Source: REEB95 sp963785735
GTDB taxonomy: Bacteria; Pseudomonadota; Alphaproteobacteria; ATCC43930; CGMCC-115725
Length of the DNA: 64,000 nucleotides
Direction: 5' to 3'
NCBI GenBank assembly: GCA_963785735.1
Contig: CAWAWJ010000001.1
Coordinates: 620,001 to 684,000, forward strand
Shown: piece by piece, positions 32,672 through 41,612 of the stretch
How positions within the stretch are numbered: position 1 is the first letter of the stretch
Layout of the letters: the number at the start of each line of letters is the position of its first letter
Translations under genes and position numbers: made by a program
Notes under the pieces: model-generated
Told to the model about the DNA's origin: nothing
What the model saw: only the letters and a program-made list of their open reading frames with translations
The model's database searches: none

Positions 32672-34310
32672 CACGGCCTCCGCCGTCTTTCGCGGCGGCG
32701 GCGCCGTGGCGCCGTTGCAGCGTATGGCCTTGCGCGCCTTGGCGCTGGCCGGCTGGCGGCGCTATCTCTCGGCGTTTCTCCTCGGGGTTTTGGCCGCGGC
32801 GGCGCTGCCCCCGGTCGACATGACGCCCGTGCTGCTGATCTCCTTCGTGGGCCTCGCCTGGCTTGAAGACGGCAGCCATGACGGGCGCCAGGCCTTCGCG
32901 CTCGGCTGGAGCTTCGGCATGGGGTTTTTCATGGCCGGGCTCTATTGGATCGGCGTCGCGCTCACGGTCGATTGGCGGCAATTCTGGTGGCTGATGCCCT
33001 TTGCCGAACTGGGTTTTCCGGCATTGCTCGCTATCTTCACCGGCATTGCCTTGCTGGCGAGTGATTACGCCGCCCGCAAATTGCGCCTGTCGGGCACGGC
33101 GCGGGCCGTCATGCTCGCGCTCTGCTGGTCGGTTTTGGAATATGCGCGCGGCCATGTCCTGACCGGGTTTCCGTGGAACCTGATGGGCTATGCCTGGTCG
33201 GGCGGGTTTCCCGGCGGCATCGCGGTGTTGCAGACGGGATCGGTCTTCGGAATTTACGGGTTGAGCTTCCTGACCGTGTTGGCGGCCTGCCTGCCGGCGC
33301 GGCTCGGCGCGGCCGCGGGGATGCGGTTCTCGCCCGTGCTGGCGGCGCTGGTGATCGTCGCGGCGATGGCGGGTTTCGGCGCCTGGCGTCTCCATGAAAA
33401 TCCGCGCCAGGACGTCGCGGGCGTGACCTTGCGCCTGGTCCAGCCCTCGATTCCGCAGACCCTGGTCAACGACCCGCAGGCGATGGTCGCCAATTTCCGC
33501 CGCACGCTCAGCCTCACTTTGTCGCCCGGATTCGACAAGGTCTCGGCGGTGATCTGGCCGGAGAATGGCGGCCCGCCCTTTCTCGACCGCGATGCCGATG
33601 CGCGCCTGGCTCTGGCCCGCGCGGCGCCGCCGGGGGGATTGGTGATCTCGGGCACCGTGCGCGCCAATCCGCCGCCGGAACCGATAACCCGGTTCTGGAA
33701 CAGCCTGGCCGTGCTCGATTCGAAGGGCGATATCCTGGCGACATACGACAAGCATCATCTCGTGCCGTTCGGCGAATATGTTCCGTTGCGCGACGTGTTG
33801 CCGATCAACAAGATCACGCCCGGCACGGTCGATTTCTCCGCGGGATCCGGACCCGCGACGCTGAGCGTTCCCGGCATGCCCTCCTTCAGTCCGCTCATCT
33901 GCTACGAGGCGATCTTTCCCGAAACGGCGGTCGATCCCGCGCGCCGTCCCGCTTGGCTGCTCAACGTCACCAACGACGCCTGGTACGGATTCACTTCGGG
34001 GCCGATCCAGCATCTGGCGATCGCGCGGATGCGCGCCGTCGAGCAGGGCTTGGCCTTGGCGCGCGACGGCAATAACGGCGTCTCGGCGATGATCGATCCG
34101 CTCGGCCGGGTGGTGGCGCGGCTCGGTCTCGACGATGTCGGTGTTCTCGACGTGCCCTTGCCGCAAGCCCTGGCCCCCACGCCCTATGCCCGGTTCGGCG
34201 ATCGCCTCTATTTGGCGCTCTTGCTCCTAGGGCTGGCAGCTGCCGCGCTGATTACACGTATTGAGAGAAGATCACGCCATATAAAGGGGAAACCAGGCTT
34301 ATTGGAATAA
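32664..34310 (+). CDS. lnt: apolipoprotein N-acyltransferase
   Basis: Inner-membrane enzyme adding the third acyl chain to the N-terminal Cys of lipoproteins, 548 residues. Several N-terminal membrane spans precede a periplasmic nitrilase domain with the catalytic Glu (WPENGGP), Lys (DKHHLVPFGEYVP) and Cys (LICYEAIFP). GTG at 32664 overlaps ybeY; an internal ATG at about 32724 is an alternative start. A final hydrophobic segment ends the protein. Confidence 0.93.
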   Translation: MADTASAVFRGGGAVAPLQRMALRALALAGWRRYLSAFLLGVLAAAALPPVDMTPVLLISFVGLAWLEDGSHDGRQAFALGWSFGMGFFMAGLYWIGVALTVDWRQFWWLMPFAELGFPALLAIFTGIALLASDYAARKLRLSGTARAVMLALCWSVLEYARGHVLTGFPWNLMGYAWSGGFPGGIAVLQTGSVFGIYGLSFLTVLAACLPARLGAAAGMRFSPVLAALVIVAAMAGFGAWRLHENPRQDVAGVTLRLVQPSIPQTLVNDPQAMVANFRRTLSLTLSPGFDKVSAVIWPENGGPPFLDRDADARLALARAAPPGGLVISGTVRANPPPEPITRFWNSLAVLDSKGDILATYDKHHLVPFGEYVPLRDVLPINKITPGTVDFSAGSGPATLSVPGMPSFSPLICYEAIFPETAVDPARRPAWLLNVTNDAWYGFTSGPIQHLAIARMRAVEQGLALARDGNNGVSAMIDPLGRVVARLGLDDVGVLDVPLPQALAPTPYARFGDRLYLALLLLGLAAAALITRIERRSRHIKGKPGLLE

Positions 34311-34395
34311 TTCCTGTTCGCTTCTCTCGTTGACCGCATACATTCGTATGAATACCTTGGCGTCCAAGAATGAAAGTTTTACGCGCCAGGAATTC

Positions 34396-34860
34396 ATGAG
34401 CCCAACCACCGGCGGCCGGGATCGCCGCGGCAAGAGCGGAGGTCCCAATCCGATCGACGTGCATGTGGGCGCGCGGCTGCGGCTGCGCCGCACGCTTTTG
34501 GGCATGAGCCAGGAAAAGCTCGGCCACGCCATCGGCTTGACCTTCCAGCAGGTGCAGAAATACGAGCGCGGCGCCAACCGCGTCGGCGCCAGCCGGCTTT
34601 TCGATCTCGCGCGCGTGCTCGACGTGCCGGTGGTTTATTTCTTCGAGGAAATGCCCCCGGGCCTTGCCGGTTCGTTGGCCAAGGGCGAGCACAAGCCCAA
34701 GGGCATGACCGAACCGGCATCCGCCTACCAGGCCGAACCGATGATGAAACGCGAGACGCTTGAGCTGGTCCGGGCCTATCTTAAGATCGCCGACACGCAG
34801 CTGCGCCGCCGCGTTTTCGATCTGGCCAAGGCGATCGCCGGTATCTATTCCAAGGATTGA
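34396..34860 (+). CDS. XRE-family regulator of the lnt-metK region
   Basis: A 154-residue Cro/C1-type regulator. The helix-turn-helix reads MSQEKLGHAIGLTFQQVQKY, followed by ERGANRVGASRLFDLARVLD and VPVVYFFEEMP, a pattern seen in many alphaproteobacterial regulators at this locus. Start chosen at 34396, with AGGA just upstream; 34348 and 34330 are alternatives. In relatives metK commonly follows; here trmB comes next. Confidence 0.88.
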   Translation: MSPTTGGRDRRGKSGGPNPIDVHVGARLRLRRTLLGMSQEKLGHAIGLTFQQVQKYERGANRVGASRLFDLARVLDVPVVYFFEEMPPGLAGSLAKGEHKPKGMTEPASAYQAEPMMKRETLELVRAYLKIADTQLRRRVFDLAKAIAGIYSKD

Positions 34861-34937
34861 GCCGGCGCGGGATTCGCGGCTTCGGTTTCTTGCTAAGTTG
34901 CTTGACGGCGTAAGCCGGCGCCTGTCCCATCCCATCC

Positions 34938-35648
34938 ATGACACCCAAAACCACCACCGCCGCTTCGCCGGACGCGAAACGCCGCCTCTATGGCCGCCGC
35001 CGCGGCCGCAAGCTGCGCGCGGGACGCCGCGCCCTGATGGACACCAAGCTGCCGCCGCTGCGCGTTGAGCTTCCGGCCGATGGCCCGGTCGATCCGCGCA
35101 AGCTTTTTTCGCCGCCCATCGAAGAGGTCTGGCTCGAGATAGGCTTCGGCGCCGGCGAGCATCTGGCGGCGCAAGCCGCTTCCCATCCCGGGATCGGGCT
35201 TATCGGCGCCGAGGTATTCGAGAACGGCATCGCCAAGCTTCTGGCGCAGATCGAAAGCCAAGGCCTCGGCAATATCCGGATCTTCGCCGATGACGCGCTC
35301 TTATTGCTCGATTTCCTGGCCGCCCGCACGCTCGGCCGCGTGTTCATCCTCTTTCCCGATCCCTGGCCCAAGGAACGCCACAAGAAGCGGCGCATTGTTT
35401 CACGGGAAACACTCGATAACCTGGCGCGCGCGATGCGGCCGGGGGCGGAGTTGCGGCTCGCCACCGACGATGACGATTACGCTTCGTGGATGGCGGAACA
35501 GCTGGGATCGCATGAAGGATTCGAGAATGTGGGTCATGGCGAAGGCGCCTGGGCCGCAAGGCCCCTGGACTGGCCGGCGACGCGCTATGAGCAAAAGGCG
35601 GTTTCGGGCGGCCCGGCGCGATTTTTCCTTTACCGGCGAATGGGTTAG
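34938..35648 (+). CDS. trmB: tRNA (guanine-N7-)-methyltransferase
   Basis: SAM-dependent methylation of G46 in tRNA, 236 residues. SAM-binding EIGFGAGEH and the catalytic FPDPWPKERHKKRRIV motif are present; a basic N-terminal extension (KRRLYGRRRGRKLRAGRR) is normal in alphaproteobacteria. It ends 38 bases before the promoter of the rimP-nusA operon. Confidence 0.95.
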   Translation: MTPKTTTAASPDAKRRLYGRRRGRKLRAGRRALMDTKLPPLRVELPADGPVDPRKLFSPPIEEVWLEIGFGAGEHLAAQAASHPGIGLIGAEVFENGIAKLLAQIESQGLGNIRIFADDALLLLDFLAARTLGRVFILFPDPWPKERHKKRRIVSRETLDNLARAMRPGAELRLATDDDDYASWMAEQLGSHEGFENVGHGEGAWAARPLDWPATRYEQKAVSGGPARFFLYRRMG

Positions 35649-35685
35649 GCTCCGCCCGGAAAATCTCCACCCCGCCTCGCCGCCC

Positions 35686-35713
35686 TTGCAGACGGGGGAA
35701 ATTCCACTATATT
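35686..35713 (+). promoter_or_regulatory. sigma-70-type promoter of the rimP-nusA operon
   Basis: TTGCAG at 35686-35691, a 16-base spacer, then TATATT at 35708-35713. Transcription would start near 35720, giving a leader of about 120 bases before rimP that contains a structured element. Confidence 0.55.
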
Positions 35714-35730
35714 CACGGCCAATAAGAAGA

Positions 35731-35815
35731 AGAGTCCCATAGCCCCGGTACATGTGAGCTTGAGATCGGGGAGGTTTCAACGGTGGGCCGGCGGCCCACT
35801 TTTTATTTGGGACTT
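35731..35815 (+). ncRNA. structured leader RNA upstream of rimP
   Basis: Three stems can be drawn: P1, AGTCCCA (35733-35739) with TGGGACT (35808-35814); P2, CCCCG (35743-35747) with CGGGG (35767-35771); P3, GTGGGCC (35783-35789) with GGCCCAC (35793-35799), followed by TTTTTATTT. Together they form a three-way junction in which P3 is terminator-like. It lies between the promoter and rimP start, so attenuation of the operon is the natural hypothesis. Rfam lists a rimP leader family; whether this belongs to it is untested. Confidence 0.6.
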
Positions 35816-35843
35816 CGGCACGCAGAACAGGAAGAAACAGGCA

Positions 35844-36332
35844 TTGATCGACGCCAAGGGCATCGAAGCCTTGATCGTACCCTCGCTCGAGGCGTTGGGT
35901 TATCGCGTGCTGCGCGCGGTTTTCACCGGCGGCCGCACCCGCCCGACGCTTCAGGTGATGGCCGAACGCCGCGACGGCGGCGCCATGAAGGTGGAGGATT
36001 GCGAACTCATCAGCAATTCGGTCTCGGCGATTCTCGACGTCGCGGATCCCGTGCCGGGCTCCTACGTCCTGGAAGTGAGTTCGCCCGGCATCGACCGGCC
36101 GCTTCTTCGCCGCGAGGATTACGAGCGCTTCGCCGGCTTCGAAGCCAAGATCGAGCTCGCCCGTCCGCAGGAGGGCCGGCGCCGCTTCCGCGGCAAGCTT
36201 TTGGGCGTCGAAGGCGACGCCGCCAAGCTCAACACCGGGGAATCGACCGTGCTCTTGCCCTTGGCCGAGATCACCCGCGCCAAGCTCGTCCTGACCGATG
36301 AATTGATCGCGGCCACCGGGCCGCGCAGCTAA
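35844..36332 (+). CDS. rimP: ribosome maturation factor RimP
   Basis: Small-subunit assembly factor, 162 residues. N-terminal alpha/beta domain (IEALIVPSLEALGYRVLRAV), conserved EVSSPGIDRPLLRREDYERF, and C-terminal SH3-like domain (RRRFRGKLLGVEGD). No ATG fits; TTG at 35844, nine bases after AGGAAG, gives MIDAKGIEALIV. A longer frame from 35754 reads through the structured leader and is rejected. First gene of the nusA-infB operon. Confidence 0.92.
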   Translation: MIDAKGIEALIVPSLEALGYRVLRAVFTGGRTRPTLQVMAERRDGGAMKVEDCELISNSVSAILDVADPVPGSYVLEVSSPGIDRPLLRREDYERFAGFEAKIELARPQEGRRRFRGKLLGVEGDAAKLNTGESTVLLPLAEITRAKLVLTDELIAATGPRS

Positions 36333-36357
36333 AGACAAGGAACCGAGGAATAGACTT

Positions 36358-37926
36358 ATGGCCACGCAAACCGCCGCCAATTATCCCCGCCTGGAACTGC
36401 TCCAGGTCGCCGACACCGTCGCCCGCGACAAGGGCATCGACCGCGACGAGGTGTTGCAGGCGATGGAGCAGGCGATCCAGAAGGCCGGCCGTTCCAAATA
36501 CGGCCAGGAATACGACATCCGCGCCGAGATCGACCGCAAAAGCGGCGAGATCAAGCTGATGCGTTTCCGCGAGGTGGCCGAGCCGGTGGTCAACGAGGCG
36601 ACCCAGATCACGCTCGATGCGGCGAAGCAGATCAATCCCGAGGCCGAGGTCGGCGATTTCCTGACCGATCCTCTGCCCCCCATCGATTTCGGCCGCATCG
36701 CCGCGCAGACGGCGAAGCAGGTGATCGTGCAAAAGGTGCGCGACGCCGAGCGCCAGCGCCAGTTCAAGGAGTTCAAGGACCGCGTCGGCGAGATCGTCAA
36801 CGGCTTGGTGAAGCGCGTCGAGTTCGGCAATGTCGTGGTCGATCTGGGCCGCGCCGAGGCGATCCTGCGCCGCGACGAGCTCTTGCCGCGCGAGAGCTTC
36901 CGCCAGGGCGAGCGCGTCCGCGCCTATATCTACGATGTCCGCCAGGAAGTGCGCGGGCCGCAGATATTCTTGTCCCGTACGCATCCCCAGTTCATGGCCA
37001 AGCTCTTCGCCCAGGAAGTGCCCGAAATCTATGACGGCATCATCGAGATCCGGGCGGTGGCGCGTGATCCGGGCTCCCGCGCCAAGATCGCCGTCATCTC
37101 GAACGACAGCGGCATCGATCCGGTCGGCGCCTGCGTCGGCATGCGCGGCTCGCGCGTCCAGGCGGTGGTGGCGGAGCTGCAAGGCGAGAAGATCGACATC
37201 ATTCCCTGGTCGCAGGATCCGGCGACTTTCGTGGTGAACGCGCTCGCCCCGGCCGAAGTCGCCAAGGTGGTGATGGACGAGGAACAGCGGCGCATCGAGG
37301 TGGTGGTGCCCGACGATCAGCTCTCGCTCGCGATCGGCCGGCGCGGGCAGAACGTGCGGCTCGCCTCGCAGCTGACCGGTTGGGACATCGACATTCTCAC
37401 CGAAGCCGAGGAGAGCGAGCGCCGGCAGGAGGAATTCCGCACCCGCTCCAAGCTGTTCATCGAGGCGCTCGACGTCGACGACGTCATCGCCCATCTGCTC
37501 GTCACCGAAGGCTTCACCTCGGTCGAGGACATCGCCTTCGTGCCCTTGACTGAGCTTTCGGGCATCGAGGGCTTCGAGGAAGACGTGGCCAAGGAACTGC
37601 AACAGCGCGCCCAGGCCTTCATCAAGGAGCGCGACGAGAAACATGAAAACCGGCGCAAGGAGTTGGGCGTGAGTGACGATATCGCACAAGTGGAGAATAT
37701 GAGTCCGGCGCTTTTGGTCGCGCTCGGCGAGAAAGGCGTCAAGACGCTCGACGATCTGGCCGATCTCGCCGGCGACGAGCTGGTCGAGATCGCCCAAGGC
37801 GCGGGCATCAAGCTAGAGGCCGAGGAGGCGAACGCCATCATCATGAAGGCGCGCGCCCATTGGTTCCCCGAGGAAGAAAAACCGGCGGAAGACGCGGCGT
37901 CGCCGGCCGAGCCCAAGGCGGAGTAG
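36358..37926 (+). CDS. nusA: transcription termination/antitermination factor NusA
   Basis: RNA-polymerase-bound elongation factor, 522 residues. N-terminal polymerase-binding domain, S1 domain (RVEFGNVVVDLGRAEAIL), two KH domains (GACVGMRGSRVQAVVAEL; LAIGRRGQNVRLASQLTG), and two C-terminal helix-hairpin-helix acidic repeats ending in a Glu/Ala-rich tail. It overlaps nothing: 25 bases follow rimP, and ylxR begins 4 bases later. Confidence 0.97.
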   Translation: MATQTAANYPRLELLQVADTVARDKGIDRDEVLQAMEQAIQKAGRSKYGQEYDIRAEIDRKSGEIKLMRFREVAEPVVNEATQITLDAAKQINPEAEVGDFLTDPLPPIDFGRIAAQTAKQVIVQKVRDAERQRQFKEFKDRVGEIVNGLVKRVEFGNVVVDLGRAEAILRRDELLPRESFRQGERVRAYIYDVRQEVRGPQIFLSRTHPQFMAKLFAQEVPEIYDGIIEIRAVARDPGSRAKIAVISNDSGIDPVGACVGMRGSRVQAVVAELQGEKIDIIPWSQDPATFVVNALAPAEVAKVVMDEEQRRIEVVVPDDQLSLAIGRRGQNVRLASQLTGWDIDILTEAEESERRQEEFRTRSKLFIEALDVDDVIAHLLVTEGFTSVEDIAFVPLTELSGIEGFEEDVAKELQQRAQAFIKERDEKHENRRKELGVSDDIAQVENMSPALLVALGEKGVKTLDDLADLAGDELVEIAQGAGIKLEAEEANAIIMKARAHWFPEEEKPAEDAASPAEPKAE

Positions 37927-37930
37927 CGCA

Positions 37931-38584
37931 TTGATCGAAACCCTCGCCCAAATGGACGAGACTGGCGCGGCGCCCGACGGCGCCTTGCGAACCTGTCTGG
38001 TTTCGGGTGAGAGCCGCGACAAATCGGAATTGCTGCGCTTTGTCGTGGGGCCCTCGGGCGACATCGTGCCCGATATCGAAGGGCGCCTGCCGGGGCGGGG
38101 TTTGTGGTTGCTTCCCCGCCGCGATATAGTGGCGAAGGCCTTGGCCAAGCGCCTGTTCGCGCGCGCGGCGCGCAAACCCGTCGAGGTTCCCGCCGGTCTG
38201 GCCGACCGCGTCGAGGATTTGCTGGCGCGGCGTTGCGTCGATCTCATCGGCCTGGCGCGGCGCGCCGGCCAGGCGGTTACGGGCTTCGCCAAGGTCGAGG
38301 CGGCGCTCGACAAGGGCGAGGCTGCGGTGCTGGTCGAAGCGGCGGAGGGCGCGGCCGGCGGGCGCGGTAAGCTCAAGCGGCTGGCGCAGGGATTGCCGGT
38401 GATCGACGCGCTGACATCCGCCGAACTTGGCCGGGCCTTTGCCCGCGAGATGGCGGTGCATGCTTGCCTGTCGCGCGGCGGGCTGGCGAAGAAATTTCTG
38501 GCGGAGGCGGCGCGGCTTGCCGGTTTCCGCGAGGCGAAGGACGGAAGACAAGATTTGAGGATTCGGAACGAGCATGGCGGATAA
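37931..38584 (+). CDS. YlxR-family RNA-binding protein fused to L7Ae-like domain
   Basis: A 217-residue protein with an N-terminal YlxR (DUF448) domain, RTCLVSGESRDKSELLRFV and GRLPGRGLWLLPRRD, and a C-terminal L7Ae/L30e-like domain (LIGLARRAGQAVTGFAKVEA). The fusion is normal in alphaproteobacteria, between nusA and infB. TTG start at 37931 follows GGAG by 7 bases. It probably binds nucleic acid. The 3' end overlaps infB by 11 bases. Confidence 0.9.
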   Translation: MIETLAQMDETGAAPDGALRTCLVSGESRDKSELLRFVVGPSGDIVPDIEGRLPGRGLWLLPRRDIVAKALAKRLFARAARKPVEVPAGLADRVEDLLARRCVDLIGLARRAGQAVTGFAKVEAALDKGEAAVLVEAAEGAAGGRGKLKRLAQGLPVIDALTSAELGRAFAREMAVHACLSRGGLAKKFLAEAARLAGFREAKDGRQDLRIRNEHGG

Positions 38585-41156
38585 AGGCGACGATAAGCGC
38601 CCCTTGAGTCTGGGCGGCCGCCCGGGCGGCAAGATCGAAGCCCGCAAGCCGATCGAGACCGGCTCGGTTCGGCAAAGCTTCCCGCATGGCCGCTCCAAGA
38701 CCGTGCAGGTCGAGGTGCGCAAGAAGCGCGCCGGGCCAGGATCGGGTCCGAGCCTGAGCGAGGTCCAAGCTAAGCCGGCGCCCGCCAAATCCGCCAAGCC
38801 GGCGCCGGCAGCGCCCGCGCCGCCGCCCGCGCCGCGCCGCGGCGTCGTGTTGCCGCACGGCCTCACGCCCGAAGAAGCGGCGCGCCGCGCCCGCGCCTTG
38901 AAGGGCGCGATCAAGGCCGATGAGGAAGAACGCCGCCAAGCGACGCTCGAAGCCGACCGCCAGCGCCAGCAGGCGGCCGATCAGGCCGCGATCCGCAAGC
39001 CCGCGGCCGAGGCTCTGGCCGGCGACGCCGAAAGCCAGAAACGCACGGCCGACGCCGCGCAACGCGCCGCCGACAAGGCGGCAGAGGATTCGCGCCGCGA
39101 AGTCGCCGAACGCGCCGGCAAGGCGGCGGCGGCCAAGGTCGCGGCGCTCACCGCCGCCGGCAAGGTCAAGCCCGAGGAAGAAGAGGAAGAGGGCGGGCCC
39201 CGTCGCGGCCCCGGCGCGCCCAAGCGCCCGGTGCTGGCGCCGCGCCGCGACGAGCCGCGGCAACGCCGCGCCAAGCTCACCGTCACCCGCGCGCTCAACG
39301 AAGAGAACGAGGAACGCATCCGCAGCGAGGCGCGCGTCAAGCGCCAGCGCGAAAAACTGCGCCAGCAGACCGCGCAGGAGCCGCAGCCGCAGCTCAAGCA
39401 AGTGCGCGAGGTCGTGGTGCCCGAGGCGATCACGGTGCAGGAACTCGCCAACCGCATGGCCGAGCGCAGCGCCGACGTCATCAAGGCGCTGATGAAAATG
39501 GGCGTGATGGCGACGATCAATCAGAACGTCGACACCGACACCGCCGAATTGCTGGTCACCGAGTTCGGCCACAAGATCAAGCGCGTCGCGGAGGCCGATG
39601 TCGAGGAAGGGTTGAAGGGGGACGCCGATCCGCCGGAAAGCCTGAGGCCGCGCGCGCCGGTGGTGACCGTGATGGGCCATGTCGATCACGGCAAGACGTC
39701 GCTGTTGGACGCGCTCAGGTCGACCGACGTGGCGGCGGGCGAGGCCGGCGGCATCACTCAGCATATCGGCGCCTATCAGGTGAAGCTCAAGAACGGCCAG
39801 CAGATCACCTTCATCGACACGCCCGGCCATCAGGCCTTCACCGCGATGCGCGCGCGCGGCGCCCAGGTCACCGACATCGTCATCCTGGTGGTCGCCGCCG
39901 ATGACGGCATCAAGGAGCAGACGATCGAGGCCATCCGCCACGCCAAGGAGGCCAAGGTTCCGATCATCGTCGCCATCAACAAGATCGACCTGCCCGGCGC
40001 CAAGCCCGACCGCGTGCGCCAGGAATTGTTGCAGCACGAGATCGTGCTCGAGGAGCTGGGCGGCGAGGTGCTCGACGTCGAGGTCTCGGCTACCAAGAAG
40101 ACCAATCTGGAGAAACTCGAGGAATTGATCCTGCTCCAGGCCGAAATCCTCGATTTGAAGGCCAATCCGAGCCGTCCCGCCGAGGGCTCGGTGATCGAGG
40201 CAAGGCTCGAGCGCGGCCGCGGCCCGGTCGCCACCGTATTGATCAAGCGCGGCACCTTGAAGGTGGGCGACATCTTCGTTTCGGGCAGCGAATGGGGCCG
40301 GGTGCGGGCGCTGATCGACGACCGCGGCGAGAACGTCCAATCCGCCGGCCCGTCGATGCCGGTCGAGGTCTTGGGCCTCAACGGCACGCCGCTGGCGGGC
40401 GACGATTTCATCGTCGCCGAAAACGAAGCCAAAGCGCGCGACATCGCCGATTACCGCCAGCGCTTGCGCCGCGAGAAGGTCGCGACCGCCGGCGCGCGCG
40501 GCACGCTCGAACAGATGTTCACCCAGATCGCCGCCGGGTCCGCCAAGGAACTGGCGGTGGTGGTGAAGTCGGACGTGCAGGGCTCGCTCGAGGCGATCGT
40601 CGCCTCGCTCGAAGGGCTCGGGACATCCGAGGTCAAGGTGCGGATTTTGCACGCCGCGGTCGGCGGCATCAACGAGAGCGACATCATCCTGGCCAAGGCC
40701 TCGAACGCGGTTATCATCGGCTTCAACGTGCGCGCCAACCCGCAGGCGCGCGATCTCGCCAAGCGCGACGGCGTCGAGATCCGCTACTACTCCATCATCT
40801 ATGAGGTGGTGGACGACATGAAGGGCGTGCTGACCGGCCTGCTGACGCCGACCAAGCGCGAGCGCTTCCTCGGCAACGCCGAAATTCGCGAGGTGTTCAA
40901 CGTCACCAAGGTCGGCAAGGTGGCGGGCTGCATGGTCAAGGAAGGCTTGGTGCGGCGCGGCGCCAAGGTGCGCCTGTTGCGCGACAACGTCGTCATCCAC
41001 GAGGGCAGCCTCAAGACCCTGAAGCGCTTCAAGGACGAGGTGCGCGAGGTGCGCGAAGGCACCGAATGCGGCATGGCTTTCGAGAATTACGACAATATCG
41101 AAAAAGGCGACACCATCGAGTGCTTCGAGGTCGAAGAGGTCGCCCGCGTCCTCTAG
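38574..41156 (+). CDS. infB: translation initiation factor IF-2
   Basis: GTPase delivering fMet-tRNA to the 30S subunit, 860 residues. A long charged Ala/Glu/Arg/Lys N-terminal region (to about residue 280) with coiled-coil character is followed by IF2N, then the G domain: GHVDHGKTSLLDALR (G1), DTPGHQAF (G3), NKIDLP (G4). Domains II-IV end in GDTIECFEVEEVARVL. A 1,056-codon antisense frame across the gene is only a GC artefact. Confidence 0.97.
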   Translation: MADKGDDKRPLSLGGRPGGKIEARKPIETGSVRQSFPHGRSKTVQVEVRKKRAGPGSGPSLSEVQAKPAPAKSAKPAPAAPAPPPAPRRGVVLPHGLTPEEAARRARALKGAIKADEEERRQATLEADRQRQQAADQAAIRKPAAEALAGDAESQKRTADAAQRAADKAAEDSRREVAERAGKAAAAKVAALTAAGKVKPEEEEEEGGPRRGPGAPKRPVLAPRRDEPRQRRAKLTVTRALNEENEERIRSEARVKRQREKLRQQTAQEPQPQLKQVREVVVPEAITVQELANRMAERSADVIKALMKMGVMATINQNVDTDTAELLVTEFGHKIKRVAEADVEEGLKGDADPPESLRPRAPVVTVMGHVDHGKTSLLDALRSTDVAAGEAGGITQHIGAYQVKLKNGQQITFIDTPGHQAFTAMRARGAQVTDIVILVVAADDGIKEQTIEAIRHAKEAKVPIIVAINKIDLPGAKPDRVRQELLQHEIVLEELGGEVLDVEVSATKKTNLEKLEELILLQAEILDLKANPSRPAEGSVIEARLERGRGPVATVLIKRGTLKVGDIFVSGSEWGRVRALIDDRGENVQSAGPSMPVEVLGLNGTPLAGDDFIVAENEAKARDIADYRQRLRREKVATAGARGTLEQMFTQIAAGSAKELAVVVKSDVQGSLEAIVASLEGLGTSEVKVRILHAAVGGINESDIILAKASNAVIIGFNVRANPQARDLAKRDGVEIRYYSIIYEVVDDMKGVLTGLLTPTKRERFLGNAEIREVFNVTKVGKVAGCMVKEGLVRRGAKVRLLRDNVVIHEGSLKTLKRFKDEVREVREGTECGMAFENYDNIEKGDTIECFEVEEVARVL

Positions 41157-41189
41157 GGGATGCGCGGATTTTAGCCGGTGCCGGGATCG

Positions 41190-41612
41190 ATGCCGAGACG
41201 AGGACATAGCGCGCCGGGTCCGCGCCCTTTGAGGGTGGGCGAGGAATTGCGCCACGCGTTGGCGCATATCTTCGAGCAGGGCAGGCTGCACGATCCGGCG
41301 CTCATGGGATTGGCCCTGACCGTGACCGAGGTGCGGGTTTCGCCCGATTTGAAGAACGCCACCGCCTATGTGATGCCGCTGGCCGGATCCCATGCCGGCG
41401 AGGCGATGGAAGCCTTGAAGCGCGCGAGCGGGTTTCTGCGCCGCGAATTGGCGCAGATGGTCGAGCTGCGCGTGGTGCCCACCATCGGCTTCGCGCTCGA
41501 CACCTCCTTCGAGCATGCGAGCCGCATCGACGCGCTGTTGCACCGCCCCGAGGTCGCGCGCGATCTGGAGAAGCGGCCCACCGCAATAAAGACCGGAAAG
41601 AAAAAGGAATGA
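41190..41612 (+). CDS. rbfA: ribosome-binding factor A
   Basis: KH-fold 30S maturation factor, 140 residues: RVGEELRHALAHIFEQGRL, VTEVRVSPDLKNATAYVMPL and LRVVPTIGFALDTSFEHA are diagnostic. ATG at 41190 is preferred; GTG at 41178 is an alternative. Its stop overlaps truB as ATGA. Confidence 0.94.
   Translation: MPRRGHSAPGPRPLRVGEELRHALAHIFEQGRLHDPALMGLALTVTEVRVSPDLKNATAYVMPLAGSHAGEAMEALKRASGFLRRELAQMVELRVVPTIGFALDTSFEHASRIDALLHRPEVARDLEKRPTAIKTGKKKE

Noticed and set aside
35754..35843. Longer rimP start at 35754
   Set aside because: The extra codons lie in the structured leader, and rimP homology begins after the TTG at 35844 with a good ribosome binding site.
38373..41543. Antisense open frame of 1,056 codons over infB and neighbours
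   Set aside because: It mirrors the strongly biased GC3 of infB; the product is low-complexity and the sense frame has clear IF-2 motifs.
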